The translations under genes were made by a program, and so were the position numbers. Below are positions 14,775-22,652 of a DNA stretch of 64,000 nt, one piece after another. The first letter of the stretch is position 1. The number at the start of each line of letters is the position of its first letter. The notes below the pieces were generated by a model, which was not told where the DNA came from, searched no databases, and saw only the letters and a program-made list of their open reading frames with translations. This stretch comes from Pseudoselenomonas ruminantium (GTDB lineage Bacteria; Bacillota; Negativicutes; Selenomonadales; Selenomonadaceae). The stretch covers positions 1 to 64,000 of the forward strand of contig SVBX01000007.1 in the NCBI GenBank assembly GCA_015058655.1, given 5' to 3'.

Positions 14775-14882
14775 TCATTTCTTTTTATTGCCTCCCCTGA
14801 GAATTTTTCCAATCAACATCACGATAGAAAAGCCAATGATTGAGGTCAGAAGTCCTGCCAACATTGGCAAAACACAATCCAT
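14775..14882 (-). CDS. 35-residue membrane peptide
   Basis: ATG 14882 follows AGGAGGGGGCGGCT, a strong ribosome site. The product is one hydrophobic helix (residues 4-27) and a basic end (LRGGNKKK), so it should insert with its C-terminus in the cytoplasm. Lies directly after a zinc-ribbon gene and before the 66-residue membrane protein. Unknown function. Confidence 0.6.
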   Translation of the reverse strand: MDCVLPMLAGLLTSIIGFSIVMLIGKILRGGNKKK

Positions 14883-14895
14883 AGCCGCCCCCTCC

Positions 14896-15168
14896 TTATC
14901 CAGCCTGCTGGGCTTTGAGCATGGCCACATACTGCCCATAGCTGAGGCCATGCGCCCTGGCTTCCCTTGCCAACTTGTCTAAACGAGCCATTGACCTGTC
15001 ACGCCGGGCCGCTTCCTCTATCATTACCGCCTTGTTGTACGCCTCTCTGTCGCTGTCGATTATTCTCCGGCAGTCAGGGCACCGTTTGGCGCGGCTGTAC
15101 TTGCTGGTGACAATGAACTTCGCCCCGCATAGCGTGCAAGTCACTTCTCTTTCATGAGGCTGTTCCAT
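14896..15168 (-). CDS. Small zinc-ribbon phage protein
   Basis: A 90-residue protein with an N-terminal ribbon (CTLCGAKF ... RCPDCRR, residues 11-34) followed by a long Arg/Ala/Glu-rich helix and LSYGQYVAMLKAQ. The C-terminal motif resembles small phage regulatory proteins that bind nucleic acid, but no family is certain. ATG 15168 has AGGGAT upstream, a moderate ribosome site. Confidence 0.7.
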   Translation of the reverse strand: MEQPHEREVTCTLCGAKFIVTSKYSRAKRCPDCRRIIDSDREAYNKAVMIEEAARRDRSMARLDKLAREARAHGLSYGQYVAMLKAQQAG

Positions 15169-15180
15169 GCTATCCCTCCA

Positions 15181-15780
15181 TCAATCGGCAGCTTCTTCCG
15201 GGGTTTCGTGGACTTCTCCATCTGATTCCCACATATTTTCCTTGTCGTACTCCACATTGTTCATCAAAGCCCACTGCCTTGCCCATTCTTCCAGGTCAAT
15301 ACCCGCTTCCAGATAGCTATAAGGACAATTGGTGGCTTTGGTGTTGACAACTTCCACGCCATACTTTCTGAACACCTCGCGGATGAGGCACTTCTTCCAG
15401 GCTTTCTTGTGGCACTTGGCGCAGGTTTTGGGGATAAAGCCGGCATACAGCTTCTCGAAATCATCAGCCGTGAGGCAGATGCTCCCTGCCATATCCTGCA
15501 CTATCTTGTAATACTTCTGGGCCTTGTCGTTTGGCACAAAGATGATATCCATATGGTGGATGTGTCGGGTGAAGTCCTTGGCCGCGTCCAAATCCAGGAA
15601 ATCATAGCGGCGCTTGAGGGCTTTCATGCCCCAGGTTCTGCAGGTGCGAAGGTATTTCAAAAACTCTGCATCCACGCCTTTGGCTTTCTGGTAATCTGCT
15701 ATCACCTGATCCAGCACATCCACAAGCAGCATGATTCTTGTGAGGCTGACTTTCTCCGGCTTTGAAAGGTATCTGTTCAT
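15181..15780 (-). CDS. Phage protein of unknown function (possibly DUF5651-like)
   Basis: A 199-residue protein starting at ATG 15780 with AAGGAG eight bases before it. It is helical at the start (LTRIMLLVDVLDQVIADYQKA) and carries CAKCHKKAWKKCLIREVF, a possible metal-binding or redox cluster, and an acidic C-terminus. I recall proteins of this layout near recU in Firmicute phages, but cannot confirm the family name. It overlaps no gene but lies 19 bases from recU. Confidence 0.65.
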   Translation of the reverse strand: MNRYLSKPEKVSLTRIMLLVDVLDQVIADYQKAKGVDAEFLKYLRTCRTWGMKALKRRYDFLDLDAAKDFTRHIHHMDIIFVPNDKAQKYYKIVQDMAGSICLTADDFEKLYAGFIPKTCAKCHKKAWKKCLIREVFRKYGVEVVNTKATNCPYSYLEAGIDLEEWARQWALMNNVEYDKENMWESDGEVHETPEEAAD

Positions 15781-15799
15781 GGCTATTTCTCCTTTTTGG

Positions 15800-16363
15800 T
15801 TATAGCGGGTCTTCGATTGGCGAAGATTTCCCGCCCAGGCATTTATAATCCAGGAAGTGAATGACCATGTCGGCCTCCACTTCATAGGTATCCAATTCTT
15901 TGGCGGTGGCGTATTTATGCCCGAAGATTTCCTTCATCAGGCTCCACACCATCCATGGCAACATGAAATACTTGAGGTCAAACCCGGTGCCAAGTCCGCA
16001 GCAGACAAAGGCAGCCGCCCCCGCCCGTGAGTATTTTTCCAGCATGGCGGCCTGCTTATCGGTCACAGCATCCTGCTTTATCATGTCCGACTGGGTGTAT
16101 TTCGCTTCTATGGCGATAAGACGGCCTCCCTTCAGGTAGCCAATGAAGTCAGGCTGGGCCTTGGCGGTGAATTGCACCTCTGCCCGCCCCCTGGCGCGGT
16201 TCATGTTCTTTACCACACGGAAGGGCTCACTCTCTTTATGGAGTACCAGGCGGCCCTCTCGCTCATACTTCATGGCGGCTCCCATGATCATGTCTTCCAT
16301 GAGGTGCCCCTGAGTGTTGTTCACCCGGCTGATATAGCTCCTGTCAGTTATTCTTGGTGCCAT
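15800..16363 (-). CDS. recU: Holliday junction resolvase RecU
   Basis: A 187-residue RecU-type nuclease. The N-terminal GHLMEDMIMGAA, PDFIGYLKGGRLIAIEAKYT with the catalytic Asp/Glu/Lys of the PD-(D/E)XK fold, and SRAGAAAFVCCG are characteristic. Phages use it to resolve branched DNA before packaging or during recombination. It overlaps the 58-residue gene upstream by 20 bases. Confidence 0.9.
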   Translation of the reverse strand: MAPRITDRSYISRVNNTQGHLMEDMIMGAAMKYEREGRLVLHKESEPFRVVKNMNRARGRAEVQFTAKAQPDFIGYLKGGRLIAIEAKYTQSDMIKQDAVTDKQAAMLEKYSRAGAAAFVCCGLGTGFDLKYFMLPWMVWSLMKEIFGHKYATAKELDTYEVEADMVIHFLDYKCLGGKSSPIEDPL

Positions 16364-16520
16364 GCAAATCCTCCATCAATCTCCGGCGGAATTCTTCTCG
16401 GCTCATGGTGCGGCGCGGTTTCGTTCTCTGCCACGGGTAGGGTATCCGTTCACTTCTGTGGTAATACCTGGTAGGGCTTTGACTGACATTGAACCGCGCT
16501 ATCACTCTCTGAATCCTCAT
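16344..16520 (-). CDS. 58-residue basic phage protein
   Basis: ATG 16520 is preceded by AAGGGGGAGA. The product (MRIQRVIARFNVSQSPTRYY ...) is Arg-rich (15 Arg in 58) and probably binds nucleic acid. The stop (16346-16344) lies inside the start of recU, so the two genes are coupled. Unknown function. Confidence 0.65.
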   Translation of the reverse strand: MRIQRVIARFNVSQSPTRYYHRSERIPYPWQRTKPRRTMSREEFRRRLMEDLHGTKNN

Positions 16521-16532
16521 ACCGTCTCCCCC

Positions 16533-16814
16533 TTATATGCCTTTCAAAAGTTCCCTGTGTTTGGCAATGAGCTTCTTTCTCAGATGCTTGCGGATGGGGA
16601 AAGCTCCTCCTGTCAGCTCCATGCGCTCAAGGTTGTTGTAGTATCGCAGGTAATGGTCTGAGATTCTGATGGACTTGCCGCATGTCCAAGGGTTGCACCC
16701 TTTCCACTCCCCCATGCTGTCACACCACGACATATTGAGGCAGTTCCAGCAGCACAGTTTCCTTGCTTTGTGGTTTGTTCTGCAGATGTTTGCCCGGCAA
16801 TAGTATTTAGTCAC
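16533..16814 (-). CDS. Cysteine-rich phage protein next to the origin
   Basis: A 93-residue protein starting at GTG 16814 with AGGAGG seven bases upstream. The longer frame to 16874 would run through the DnaA-box cluster and is not favoured. It has seven cysteines (YYCRANICR ... LCCWNCLNMSWCD ... GCNPWTCG) and a basic C-terminus, so it is likely a zinc-binding DNA- or RNA-binding protein. Unknown function. Confidence 0.65.
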   Translation of the reverse strand: MTKYYCRANICRTNHKARKLCCWNCLNMSWCDSMGEWKGCNPWTCGKSIRISDHYLRYYNNLERMELTGGAFPIRKHLRKKLIAKHRELLKGI

Positions 16815-16828
16815 AGCTATTCCTCCTT

Positions 16829-16902
16829 TGTGGATAACTCTGTGGATAACACAGCTTTTCTTGTGGATAATCATGTGGATAACTTTCTTTTTCTGTGGAT
16901 AA
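16829..16902. promoter_or_regulatory. Putative phage replication origin: five perfect DnaA boxes
   Basis: TGTGGATAA, the complement of the consensus DnaA box TTATCCACA, occurs at 16829-16837, 16841-16849, 16862-16870, 16874-16882 and 16894-16902. All five are in the same orientation and are identical, spaced 12, 21, 12 and 20 bases apart. They fill the space between the 3' end of the Rep gene and the next gene's ribosome site. A same-strand, phased cluster like this marks a DnaA-dependent replication origin. Confidence 0.8.
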
Positions 16903-16904
16903 CT

Positions 16905-17729
16905 CTACCCATCACGCTCAAAGACAGCGTGCTGGTAGGGGTAGCCGTCTATGGTGTAGCCATTGAAGGATAGAGCTTTTACCACATGATAGCCTTTCGG
17001 GGCCTTGATTTCGTCCCGGTAGGTTTCCGCCTTGGTTATCTGTTTCTTGACTGTCCTGGTGCGGATGAGGTTCTTGCTGGGGCATATGCGGGAACGCTTT
17101 GACTTGAGTTCTTTTATTTCTGCATCCAGCTTCTTGACATCCAGCCCGGCCTTCATAGCCTTTGCCTTCTCGTTCAGCTTGGTGGTCAGGGTGTCTTCTT
17201 TGGTCATGTAGGCGGCCAGCCTGGTTGCATCCATAGCCGCTCCTTCGTAGGGTTTGAAATGGCAATCCCCCAGCCCCCAGGCCTTTTCCAGCTCCTGCTT
17301 CATCCGGGGGAATGGTACTCCCGGCAGGAAAGGGATTATTATGTGGCCATGGAGACGGCCCCGGCCCACTAGGTTCTCATGTACTGCTATGTACTTGAAT
17401 TCTTGCCCATGCTTTCTGTAAAAATCCCTCAGAGTGCGGGTCATCTTCCCATATTGCCGTTTGAATTCCTCCACCCCCACCTTCTCCTCAAGTGTGAATG
17501 TCACCCACCAGTCACCGGGCTTGAAGTTGTCCATTACAAGGCGGCTCAGATGCTCCGTCCTGTGTCTCAGATTTATCTTCTCCTGGATTTCAGAGGTGCT
17601 ACCCCCTACTCTGGGCCGTCTCTTCTCCTTGACGAATGGATTCTTAGGCATCACCTTCAAAGAGTGGTACTTGTCCACTATGAGGATACTCTTATCATGG
17701 GATTGCCATGTTTTCTTCATGTAGGCCAT
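16905..17729 (-). CDS. HUH-type replication initiation protein (Rep)
   Basis: A 274-residue protein with the three motifs of HUH rolling-circle initiators: WWVTFTL (about 74-80), RLHGHIIIPF with the two metal-binding histidines (127 and 129), and DATRLAAYMTKE with candidate catalytic Tyr 174 and Lys 177. Such proteins nick one strand at an origin and stay covalently attached. The C-terminus is a Lys/Arg-rich coiled region. Its gene ends three bases from a cluster of DnaA boxes. HUH Reps are more usual in small plasmids and filamentous phages. ATG 17729 has GGAG upstream. Confidence 0.8.
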   Translation of the reverse strand: MAYMKKTWQSHDKSILIVDKYHSLKVMPKNPFVKEKRRPRVGGSTSEIQEKINLRHRTEHLSRLVMDNFKPGDWWVTFTLEEKVGVEEFKRQYGKMTRTLRDFYRKHGQEFKYIAVHENLVGRGRLHGHIIIPFLPGVPFPRMKQELEKAWGLGDCHFKPYEGAAMDATRLAAYMTKEDTLTTKLNEKAKAMKAGLDVKKLDAEIKELKSKRSRICPSKNLIRTRTVKKQITKAETYRDEIKAPKGYHVVKALSFNGYTIDGYPYQHAVFERDG

Positions 17730-17822
17730 AGCTGTTTCTCCATCTCTTTTTGCCCTGAGGATCCCTTGATTTCTGCATACTCATACAGGATTTATGTCGA
17801 AATACTAATCCTTTAAGCAAGC

Positions 17823-17853
17823 CCGTGAAACGGTGTTTCCCACCGTCTCACGG
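17823..17853. repeat. 13-bp inverted repeat between the DUF3102 and rep genes
   Basis: CCGTGAAACGGTG (17823-17835) pairs with CACCGTCTCACGG (17841-17853), with one G-T wobble pair in RNA and a 5-base loop. There is no T run on the minus side, so a terminator is unlikely; an mRNA-stabilising or processing hairpin, or a protein-binding site, is more plausible. Confidence 0.6.
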
Positions 17854-17863
17854 ATATGCTGTT

Positions 17864-18961
17864 TTATGCTTCTTTCACCAGGGCGGTCATGACTTCCATC
17901 AGCTGCTTCATGGCCGCCTTGTATTTCGTCTTTAGGTCTTCGGGCATTTCGTCCACGGTGTCGATCATGGAGTTGAATTCAGCCTTGGCATTTTCAAAAT
18001 GGCGAGCAAAGGCTTTCTCCTCCGGGGTTTTCTCCGGCGGTGCCGGGGGTGCGGCCTGCTGGGCGTTCTTGAGGTCTTCCAGTTCCTTCTCTAGGGCTTT
18101 GATGCGTCCGGCGCGGGCAGCAGTCTCTACCTGCAGGCGCTTCAGTTCCTCGTTCTCTGTGCCCTCCTGGGCTTCTTTGAGCGCCTTTATCTGCTCCTCG
18201 TATTTGTCGCGCTCCTCACAAAGTTTACGCTGGGCCTCTACTGCATCATCTTGGGAATCTTTGGAATTGCGCTTTTCGATTTCAAGCGAAGTCTGCAAGG
18301 TTTCGTTTTCATGCTTGAGCTTTTCCAATTCGTCGTTACCTGCTGCCATGTCTGCTTTCAGCTTGGACAGTTTTTCCTTGAGCTTTTCTGCCCGCTGAAC
18401 GGCTTTATTGGCGGTGTCTTTGAGGTCGTCACATTCAGCACGCCATTCCATTATGTCGCTCCTTGCCTGATCACGCTCCTTGATGGCCTGCTCCAGCTCC
18501 CGCTTTGACATGGAGGGCAGCTCTTCTTTGTGCTCATTCATGAATTCGATGCAGTCATCTTCATCTTTAATGCTCATGAGTGCGAACATCTGGGAGCGAC
18601 TGAGCTGGGCCACCAGTTCGGGATCTATCTGGGGGCCGAAAAGTTTCTGCTCTGTGCCGCCGAATCGCTCATAGGCCGCCATGAGCATCTGGGCGGTGCG
18701 CTCAGAGTAATCCACGGCAGTCTTGAGCCACTGGCCCCACATACCGTGAGCTACAGTAGCCTTTGCTTGGGTCAGGCGCTTGCCAATTTCCAGGACGGCG
18801 TTCTGGACTACCACCTTGGTCTGCACTTGGATTGTTCTGATTTCCGTGGCCAGACGGGCCAGTTTCTGCTCATCCGTTTCGGCCACTTCGGGGATATTTT
18901 CGGCCACTTTTGTTATCATAGTGGCATTTTCCGTATTCATTTCGGCCATTTCTGTACTCAT
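17864..18961 (-). CDS. DUF3102 protein with long coiled coil
   Basis: A 365-residue protein. Residues 25-140 match the DUF3102 pattern (IGKRLTQAKATVAHGMWGQW, YSERTAQMLMAAYERF), found in phages and integrative elements. Residues 150-310 are an almost continuous coiled coil, followed by a Pro/Ala linker and a short C-terminal helical domain. DUF3102 proteins occur near replication or partition genes, but their role is not known. The start at 18961 overlaps the PcfJ stop. Confidence 0.8.
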   Translation of the reverse strand: MSTEMAEMNTENATMITKVAENIPEVAETDEQKLARLATEIRTIQVQTKVVVQNAVLEIGKRLTQAKATVAHGMWGQWLKTAVDYSERTAQMLMAAYERFGGTEQKLFGPQIDPELVAQLSRSQMFALMSIKDEDDCIEFMNEHKEELPSMSKRELEQAIKERDQARSDIMEWRAECDDLKDTANKAVQRAEKLKEKLSKLKADMAAGNDELEKLKHENETLQTSLEIEKRNSKDSQDDAVEAQRKLCEERDKYEEQIKALKEAQEGTENEELKRLQVETAARAGRIKALEKELEDLKNAQQAAPPAPPEKTPEEKAFARHFENAKAEFNSMIDTVDEMPEDLKTKYKAAMKQLMEVMTALVKEA

Positions 18962-20634
18962 TAGGCTGTCCTCCTATGTCTTTCTATCTTGGCTTCTTTG
19001 AATTTCTGCACAAATTCTGCCGCCGCTGGGGGCAGGTCTTTGTTGAACTTTGCCCTGGCCTGCACGATGCTCAGGCCGTCCCGGCTGATTTCCATGGTGC
19101 CGATGCGCTCCTTGAGGTTTTCTGCTGAACGGATAAATACCACGATGGTCATGCCCTTGGCCACCCTGTCTACATAGGTGCCTACGCATGAGTGCATAGC
19201 TATGCCTTCGTCCACCAACTCTTCCAGCTTCTTAGGCACATAAATGGTCATGCCATCAGCTTCAAATGAATACCGCTGCAGAATTCTCTTGCGAAGTTTC
19301 TTGTATTCGTGGTTCTTGCTCTTGGCATCCCGCTTTTCTTTCAGGCTCTGCTTGCGGCGTTCTTCTTCCCTTTGCAGCTCCTGGAGTTGATGAAATTCAC
19401 GAATCAAGTTGTCGTGAGCCTCCATCAAATCACGGGGCAAGAGGGCAGCCTTTTCCCTCATATCCATGTTCAACCTCTTGCAGTAGCTTAGGTAATCTGT
19501 ATAGAGGTCTATGGTGATAGTACAGTCTGGATGTTTCTGCCGTTGGCGCTCAATGTATTTTATTAGGCGGTCAGGGCTTATAAGGCCCTGTATCTGCTGT
19601 ATGCTGTAGGAGGTAATCCTCACCTCGTCGATTATAGGCAAGGTTATCTGGGTGTTGCCCATAGCCCTCAGCTTCTGCCACACGGCAAAAAGACTGTACG
19701 GGCCAACTCTCGCCCCTGTAGACTGTCTGAGCCAAGCCTTCTCGCCCTTGGTGAGATTGTAGCGGAATAGCTTCTTGATGGTCTTGCCGCGCCAATTTAG
19801 CAGGCCGCCCCCTGTCTTGCCCAGCTCTGTAATTGAATAGAGCCAGTCCTGTGTGATTACTCCCAGCTTTGCCAGCGTTTCCGTAGCAAAAGGATATTTA
19901 GCTAAGTAGGCAAACAATCTTACATAAGCCCCTATATTCCCCGCATTGAGGAAGACATCCCTTATTTCATCCCAGACATAACGAAAAGGTGTCTCTGCCA
20001 CAGCATCGTCTATGCTGTCGTTGCTCAATGCTAAAGTCATGCGGTTACAGCCATATGTACCGATATATACACCGAAGCGATTATTGACGCCGCGGCTCAC
20101 AGTCCATTGGTCAATACCACCGCAGGGATATAGGGCGTTCATCTTCCAATTGTTAACGGGCCTCACTTGCACCGCCCCCTGGCCGTGGACGAATACATAG
20201 TAGCTGTCTACTACCAAATAAGGCTCGATATTCCACGGCAGCTGCATCTCCCCAAAGCGGTCTTCCTCTCCCCACCTGTACTCCATGTAGATGGCCCTGG
20301 CCGTGATGGTGTCTTCCGGGGATTTGACGGATTTGGTATAGACATACATGAGCACCTTGTCTACCAGATTTTTATACCCCCGCCAGGTGTGAATAATATC
20401 CCCTTCTTCCCCACAGTAGGGGCAGGTTATCCTCTTTCTGTGGTGGGATTTGTCCAGTGTCACGAATTCCTTGCAATGGCTGCACCAGGCATAGTATCGG
20501 GCATCCGGGTCATCTACAAAGAAATGCGTGGGCACTTCGTCCCGCACCAGCTCCACCGTCTCCAAATCTTGTTCCAAAGGCAGGAAGTGTTCCAGCACTT
20601 CTGGAACATCCTGAGGAACATTACGCCCGTTCAT
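18961..20634 (-). CDS. PcfJ-like protein
   Basis: A 557-residue protein with an N-terminal zinc ribbon (CSHCKEF ... CPYCGEEG, about 51-82) and the PcfJ C-terminus (MHSCVGTYVDRVAKGMTIVV, TMEISRDGLSIVQARAKFN). PcfJ was named from a conjugative plasmid of Enterococcus and occurs in many phages and integrative elements; its activity is not established. It overlaps the PcfK-like gene by four bases, the same pairing as in plasmids. The middle contains a Lys/Arg-rich helix (about 410-450). Confidence 0.85.
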   Translation of the reverse strand: MNGRNVPQDVPEVLEHFLPLEQDLETVELVRDEVPTHFFVDDPDARYYAWCSHCKEFVTLDKSHHRKRITCPYCGEEGDIIHTWRGYKNLVDKVLMYVYTKSVKSPEDTITARAIYMEYRWGEEDRFGEMQLPWNIEPYLVVDSYYVFVHGQGAVQVRPVNNWKMNALYPCGGIDQWTVSRGVNNRFGVYIGTYGCNRMTLALSNDSIDDAVAETPFRYVWDEIRDVFLNAGNIGAYVRLFAYLAKYPFATETLAKLGVITQDWLYSITELGKTGGGLLNWRGKTIKKLFRYNLTKGEKAWLRQSTGARVGPYSLFAVWQKLRAMGNTQITLPIIDEVRITSYSIQQIQGLISPDRLIKYIERQRQKHPDCTITIDLYTDYLSYCKRLNMDMREKAALLPRDLMEAHDNLIREFHQLQELQREEERRKQSLKEKRDAKSKNHEYKKLRKRILQRYSFEADGMTIYVPKKLEELVDEGIAMHSCVGTYVDRVAKGMTIVVFIRSAENLKERIGTMEISRDGLSIVQARAKFNKDLPPAAAEFVQKFKEAKIERHRRTA

Positions 20635-21089
20635 AAGCCCAGGTCCTCAAGGTTGAGGGTGACGGCCTTTTTCGGTTTGGCTGCCGGTGCGGATGCAGGG
20701 GCAGGCGGTGCAACCGGCGGCAAATCCGCAGCCGGTTGCGTATTCGCAGGGCGAAACTTCGCCGCTTCCTGCTGCATGCAGAAATAGGCGAAGCCGCCCT
20801 CTACCACGCCGATGGGGTCTTCATGGGCATAGTATTTCAGTATCTGCTCCATGGCTTGCAGGGGGCCAATCAAGATAGAATTTTTCGCACCTCTGTTTTT
20901 ATTGGCGTATTCCCTCATGGCTTCCAGCGCTCCCCCAAGCGTCTTGCCCTCAGCCATGAGAAGCGGGGCTGCTGTCTCCGGGGCGTATTCCAGCCAGGCC
21001 AGGCAGATGGCTCCCACCTGGCCCACAGGGCTGTCTATGTTCTCAATCTGCTTTTCGATGTGCTCTCTCGCACTCTCTATGTTGGCCAT
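20631..21089 (-). CDS. PcfK-like / AcrIIA9-family protein (candidate Cas9 inhibitor)
   Basis: A 152-residue protein starting at ATG 21089 with AAAGGAG upstream. Residues 48-94 (MAEGKTLGGALEAMREYANK followed by an acidic ILKYYAHEDPIG) resemble PcfK-like proteins, and AcrIIA9, an experimentally found Cas9 inhibitor, belongs to that family. A C-terminal Pro/Ala linker and VTLNLEDLGL follow. The partner gene next door encodes PcfJ, as in plasmids. Whether this member blocks Cas9 is untested; most PcfK proteins have no assigned activity. Confidence 0.65.
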   Translation of the reverse strand: MANIESAREHIEKQIENIDSPVGQVGAICLAWLEYAPETAAPLLMAEGKTLGGALEAMREYANKNRGAKNSILIGPLQAMEQILKYYAHEDPIGVVEGGFAYFCMQQEAAKFRPANTQPAADLPPVAPPAPASAPAAKPKKAVTLNLEDLGL

Positions 21090-21124
21090 TGTAAAATCTC
21101 CTTTACCCAAAAGTATCAAAAGGT

Positions 21125-21517
21125 TTATACCACCTTGAGCCGCCGCCCCCGCTGGATTTTCTCCGGGATGGCGTATTCTTCGCGGGGTTTCCCCGGTGCT
21201 CTGTTTCTCTCATTTTCCAGCCAGTCTATGAAGTCAGCTTTCATGCAGCGGATGGACTTGCCATTGACACCGCCCCCGAAGCTCTTGATTTTCCCCGCCC
21301 TGAACATTTCATAGACGGTGGTGGGCCTCATCCTGAGAAAAGTGGCTATTTCCTTGGCGGTCAGAATGTCTGGCAGGTCTGCCAGCATGCCCCACTTGCG
21401 CCGGTTCGCTTCGCGCTCTGCTTCCCTGGCTCTCAGGGCCTCGTTTTCTTCGCCCTGTTTCCTCACCAGTTCCGCCGCCTTTTCAAGCAATGTGGCCAAA
21501 TCGGTATAGGTTTCCAT
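21125..21517 (-). CDS. Excisionase-like helix-turn-helix protein
   Basis: A 130-residue protein: a charged N-terminal coiled coil (1-45) and then a MerR/excisionase-type helix-turn-helix, LTAKEIATFLRMRPTTVYEM, followed by FRAGKIKSFGG, the usual wing. It ends with a basic tail. Such proteins act as recombination directionality factors or as early regulators. It is far from the integrase, so a regulatory role is as likely as excision. Confidence 0.75.
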   Translation of the reverse strand: METYTDLATLLEKAAELVRKQGEENEALRAREAEREANRRKWGMLADLPDILTAKEIATFLRMRPTTVYEMFRAGKIKSFGGGVNGKSIRCMKADFIDWLENERNRAPGKPREEYAIPEKIQRGRRLKVV

Positions 21518-21540
21518 TCTGTTCCCCTCCTTATGGTCGC

Positions 21541-21717
21541 TTACGCCGTGGCGCTTTTGTAATCCATGGGCGTAGCGGTGAGGATGGCACCTGCCAGCCT
21601 CAGAATGGTGGCCTCGCCGCCCATCTTGCGGATTGCCTCGACAATCCGCATGGTCTCAAGGCGGGCCTGTTCGTTCTTCAGCGCCTGCTTCAGCGCATCT
21701 TCCGTGGATACATACAT
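21541..21717 (-). CDS. 58-residue phage protein
   Basis: ATG 21717 overlaps the upstream stop (TGATG type) and follows AGGAGG nine bases away. The product (MYVSTEDALKQALKNEQARL ...) is helical, with a hydrophobic C-terminal half (ILRLAGAILTATPM). Coupled translation and a strong ribosome site make it a good gene. Unknown function. Confidence 0.65.
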   Translation of the reverse strand: MYVSTEDALKQALKNEQARLETMRIVEAIRKMGGEATILRLAGAILTATPMDYKSATA

Positions 21718-22217
21718 CAGTTTTCGCCTCCTTCTTCATCTGGCTCTGCTTCCTGCTCAAGGTCAAGCGACTGCTGAGCACGCTTGCCCTCTGCATACAT
21801 GATGATTTCGTCGCTAAGAAGTTTGGCCAGGGCGCTGTACTTCTCAGCCCAGTTGTTTGCCGTTTCCAAGGTGTAGTCATCCATCCGTATTGACATCTCA
21901 GGTGATTCGAATGAGAAGTCAAGGCCATTGCCAAGTGTCAAGCTGACACCTAAGGCAAAATGTGGCAGGCCGCCATCTTTCGGATATTTGAAAGTTGCCC
22001 CGGCTATGGTCATGTACTGTATCCCATCACGCGGGATGAGGCACAAGTGAGGAATAAACTCTCCAAAATCTGCCAGCGTGTCCTCTAACTCAGGGCGGGG
22101 AAGATCCCTGCTCTTGCATTGCCTTTCCTCTCCACTGAATTCTTCCCATCTGACTGTGTAAACCCGTGTGCCGTCCGATTTTTCCCGTATCGACACACCT
22201 AAAGCCTTTTTTGCCAT
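21717..22217 (-). CDS. Early phage protein of unknown function
   Basis: A 166-residue protein with beta-rich first two thirds (GTRVYTVRWEEFSG, FALGVSLTLGNGLDFSFE) and an acidic C-terminus (EQEAEPDEEGGEN). ATG 22217 has AAGGAGG upstream in a leader that is repeated before two other leftward genes. Unknown function. Confidence 0.65.
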   Translation of the reverse strand: MAKKALGVSIREKSDGTRVYTVRWEEFSGEERQCKSRDLPRPELEDTLADFGEFIPHLCLIPRDGIQYMTIAGATFKYPKDGGLPHFALGVSLTLGNGLDFSFESPEMSIRMDDYTLETANNWAEKYSALAKLLSDEIIMYAEGKRAQQSLDLEQEAEPDEEGGEN

Positions 22218-22220
22218 AGG

Positions 22221-22270
22221 CCCCCTCCTTTCTTCCGGCAGGAACGCCCTGCCCTGTGTCGAATACCTCC
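22221..22270. repeat. Duplicated leader element, copy A
   Basis: It starts with CCCCCTCCTTTCTTCCGGC, identical in copies at 22743 and 23275, and continues with a 30-base stretch ending TGTCGAATACCTCC, nearly identical to copy B. Read leftward it is the ribosome site of the 21717-22217 gene; read rightward it is the region just before the 22287 gene. Confidence 0.75.
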
Positions 22271-22286
22271 AGTGGAGGTGCTAATA

Positions 22287-22652
22287 TTGATTACAAAATA
22301 TGACTATGAGCTGCTATGCTTCATAGATTCCCATGAGTATCCTGCTAAAGAGGATATTGCCCAGGCTTTTGGCCGTGGTTATCAGGCCAGGCTGGGCAAA
22401 CTTGAGAAAATGAAGGCTGTCAAGGAGCCATTCATTCCAGATGGCAAAGGTGATTTTGTCCTTGCCCCTGGCTATGCCATCACCGATGAGGGCTACATGC
22501 TCATGCAGGACTACAGCTACAATGTGGCATTCTCACTGGCAAGGCTATGGGAGGAACGCTATTGGAAGCTGGCTCCCATAATTATCTCAATCGTTGCCCT
22601 CATCAAATCCTTCTGGCCCGAAATCTCTACCCTTTGGCAAACGCTGCGATAA
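22287..22652 (+). CDS. Winged-helix-like protein with C-terminal membrane helix
   Basis: A 121-residue protein starting at TTG 22287 with GGAGGTG six bases upstream; an in-frame GTG at 22272 would overlap that site. Residues 1-75 look like a small winged helix (YELLCFIDSHEYPAKEDIAQ, then a linker and LAPGYAITDEGYMLM), and residues 98-115 are hydrophobic (APIIISIVALIKSFW). A DNA-binding domain on a membrane anchor, or a membrane-linked sensor. It runs against the flow of the early operon. Confidence 0.6.
   Translation: MITKYDYELLCFIDSHEYPAKEDIAQAFGRGYQARLGKLEKMKAVKEPFIPDGKGDFVLAPGYAITDEGYMLMQDYSYNVAFSLARLWEERYWKLAPIIISIVALIKSFWPEISTLWQTLR

Noticed and set aside
14534-14882. The two small membrane proteins as a holin pair
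   Set aside because: They lie in the early region among regulatory genes, with no endolysin nearby; one membrane helix is not enough.
16829-16902. Reading the spaced TGTGGATAA repeats as a CRISPR array
   Set aside because: Repeats are only nine bases with uneven 3-12 base gaps; they match the DnaA box exactly and there are no cas genes.
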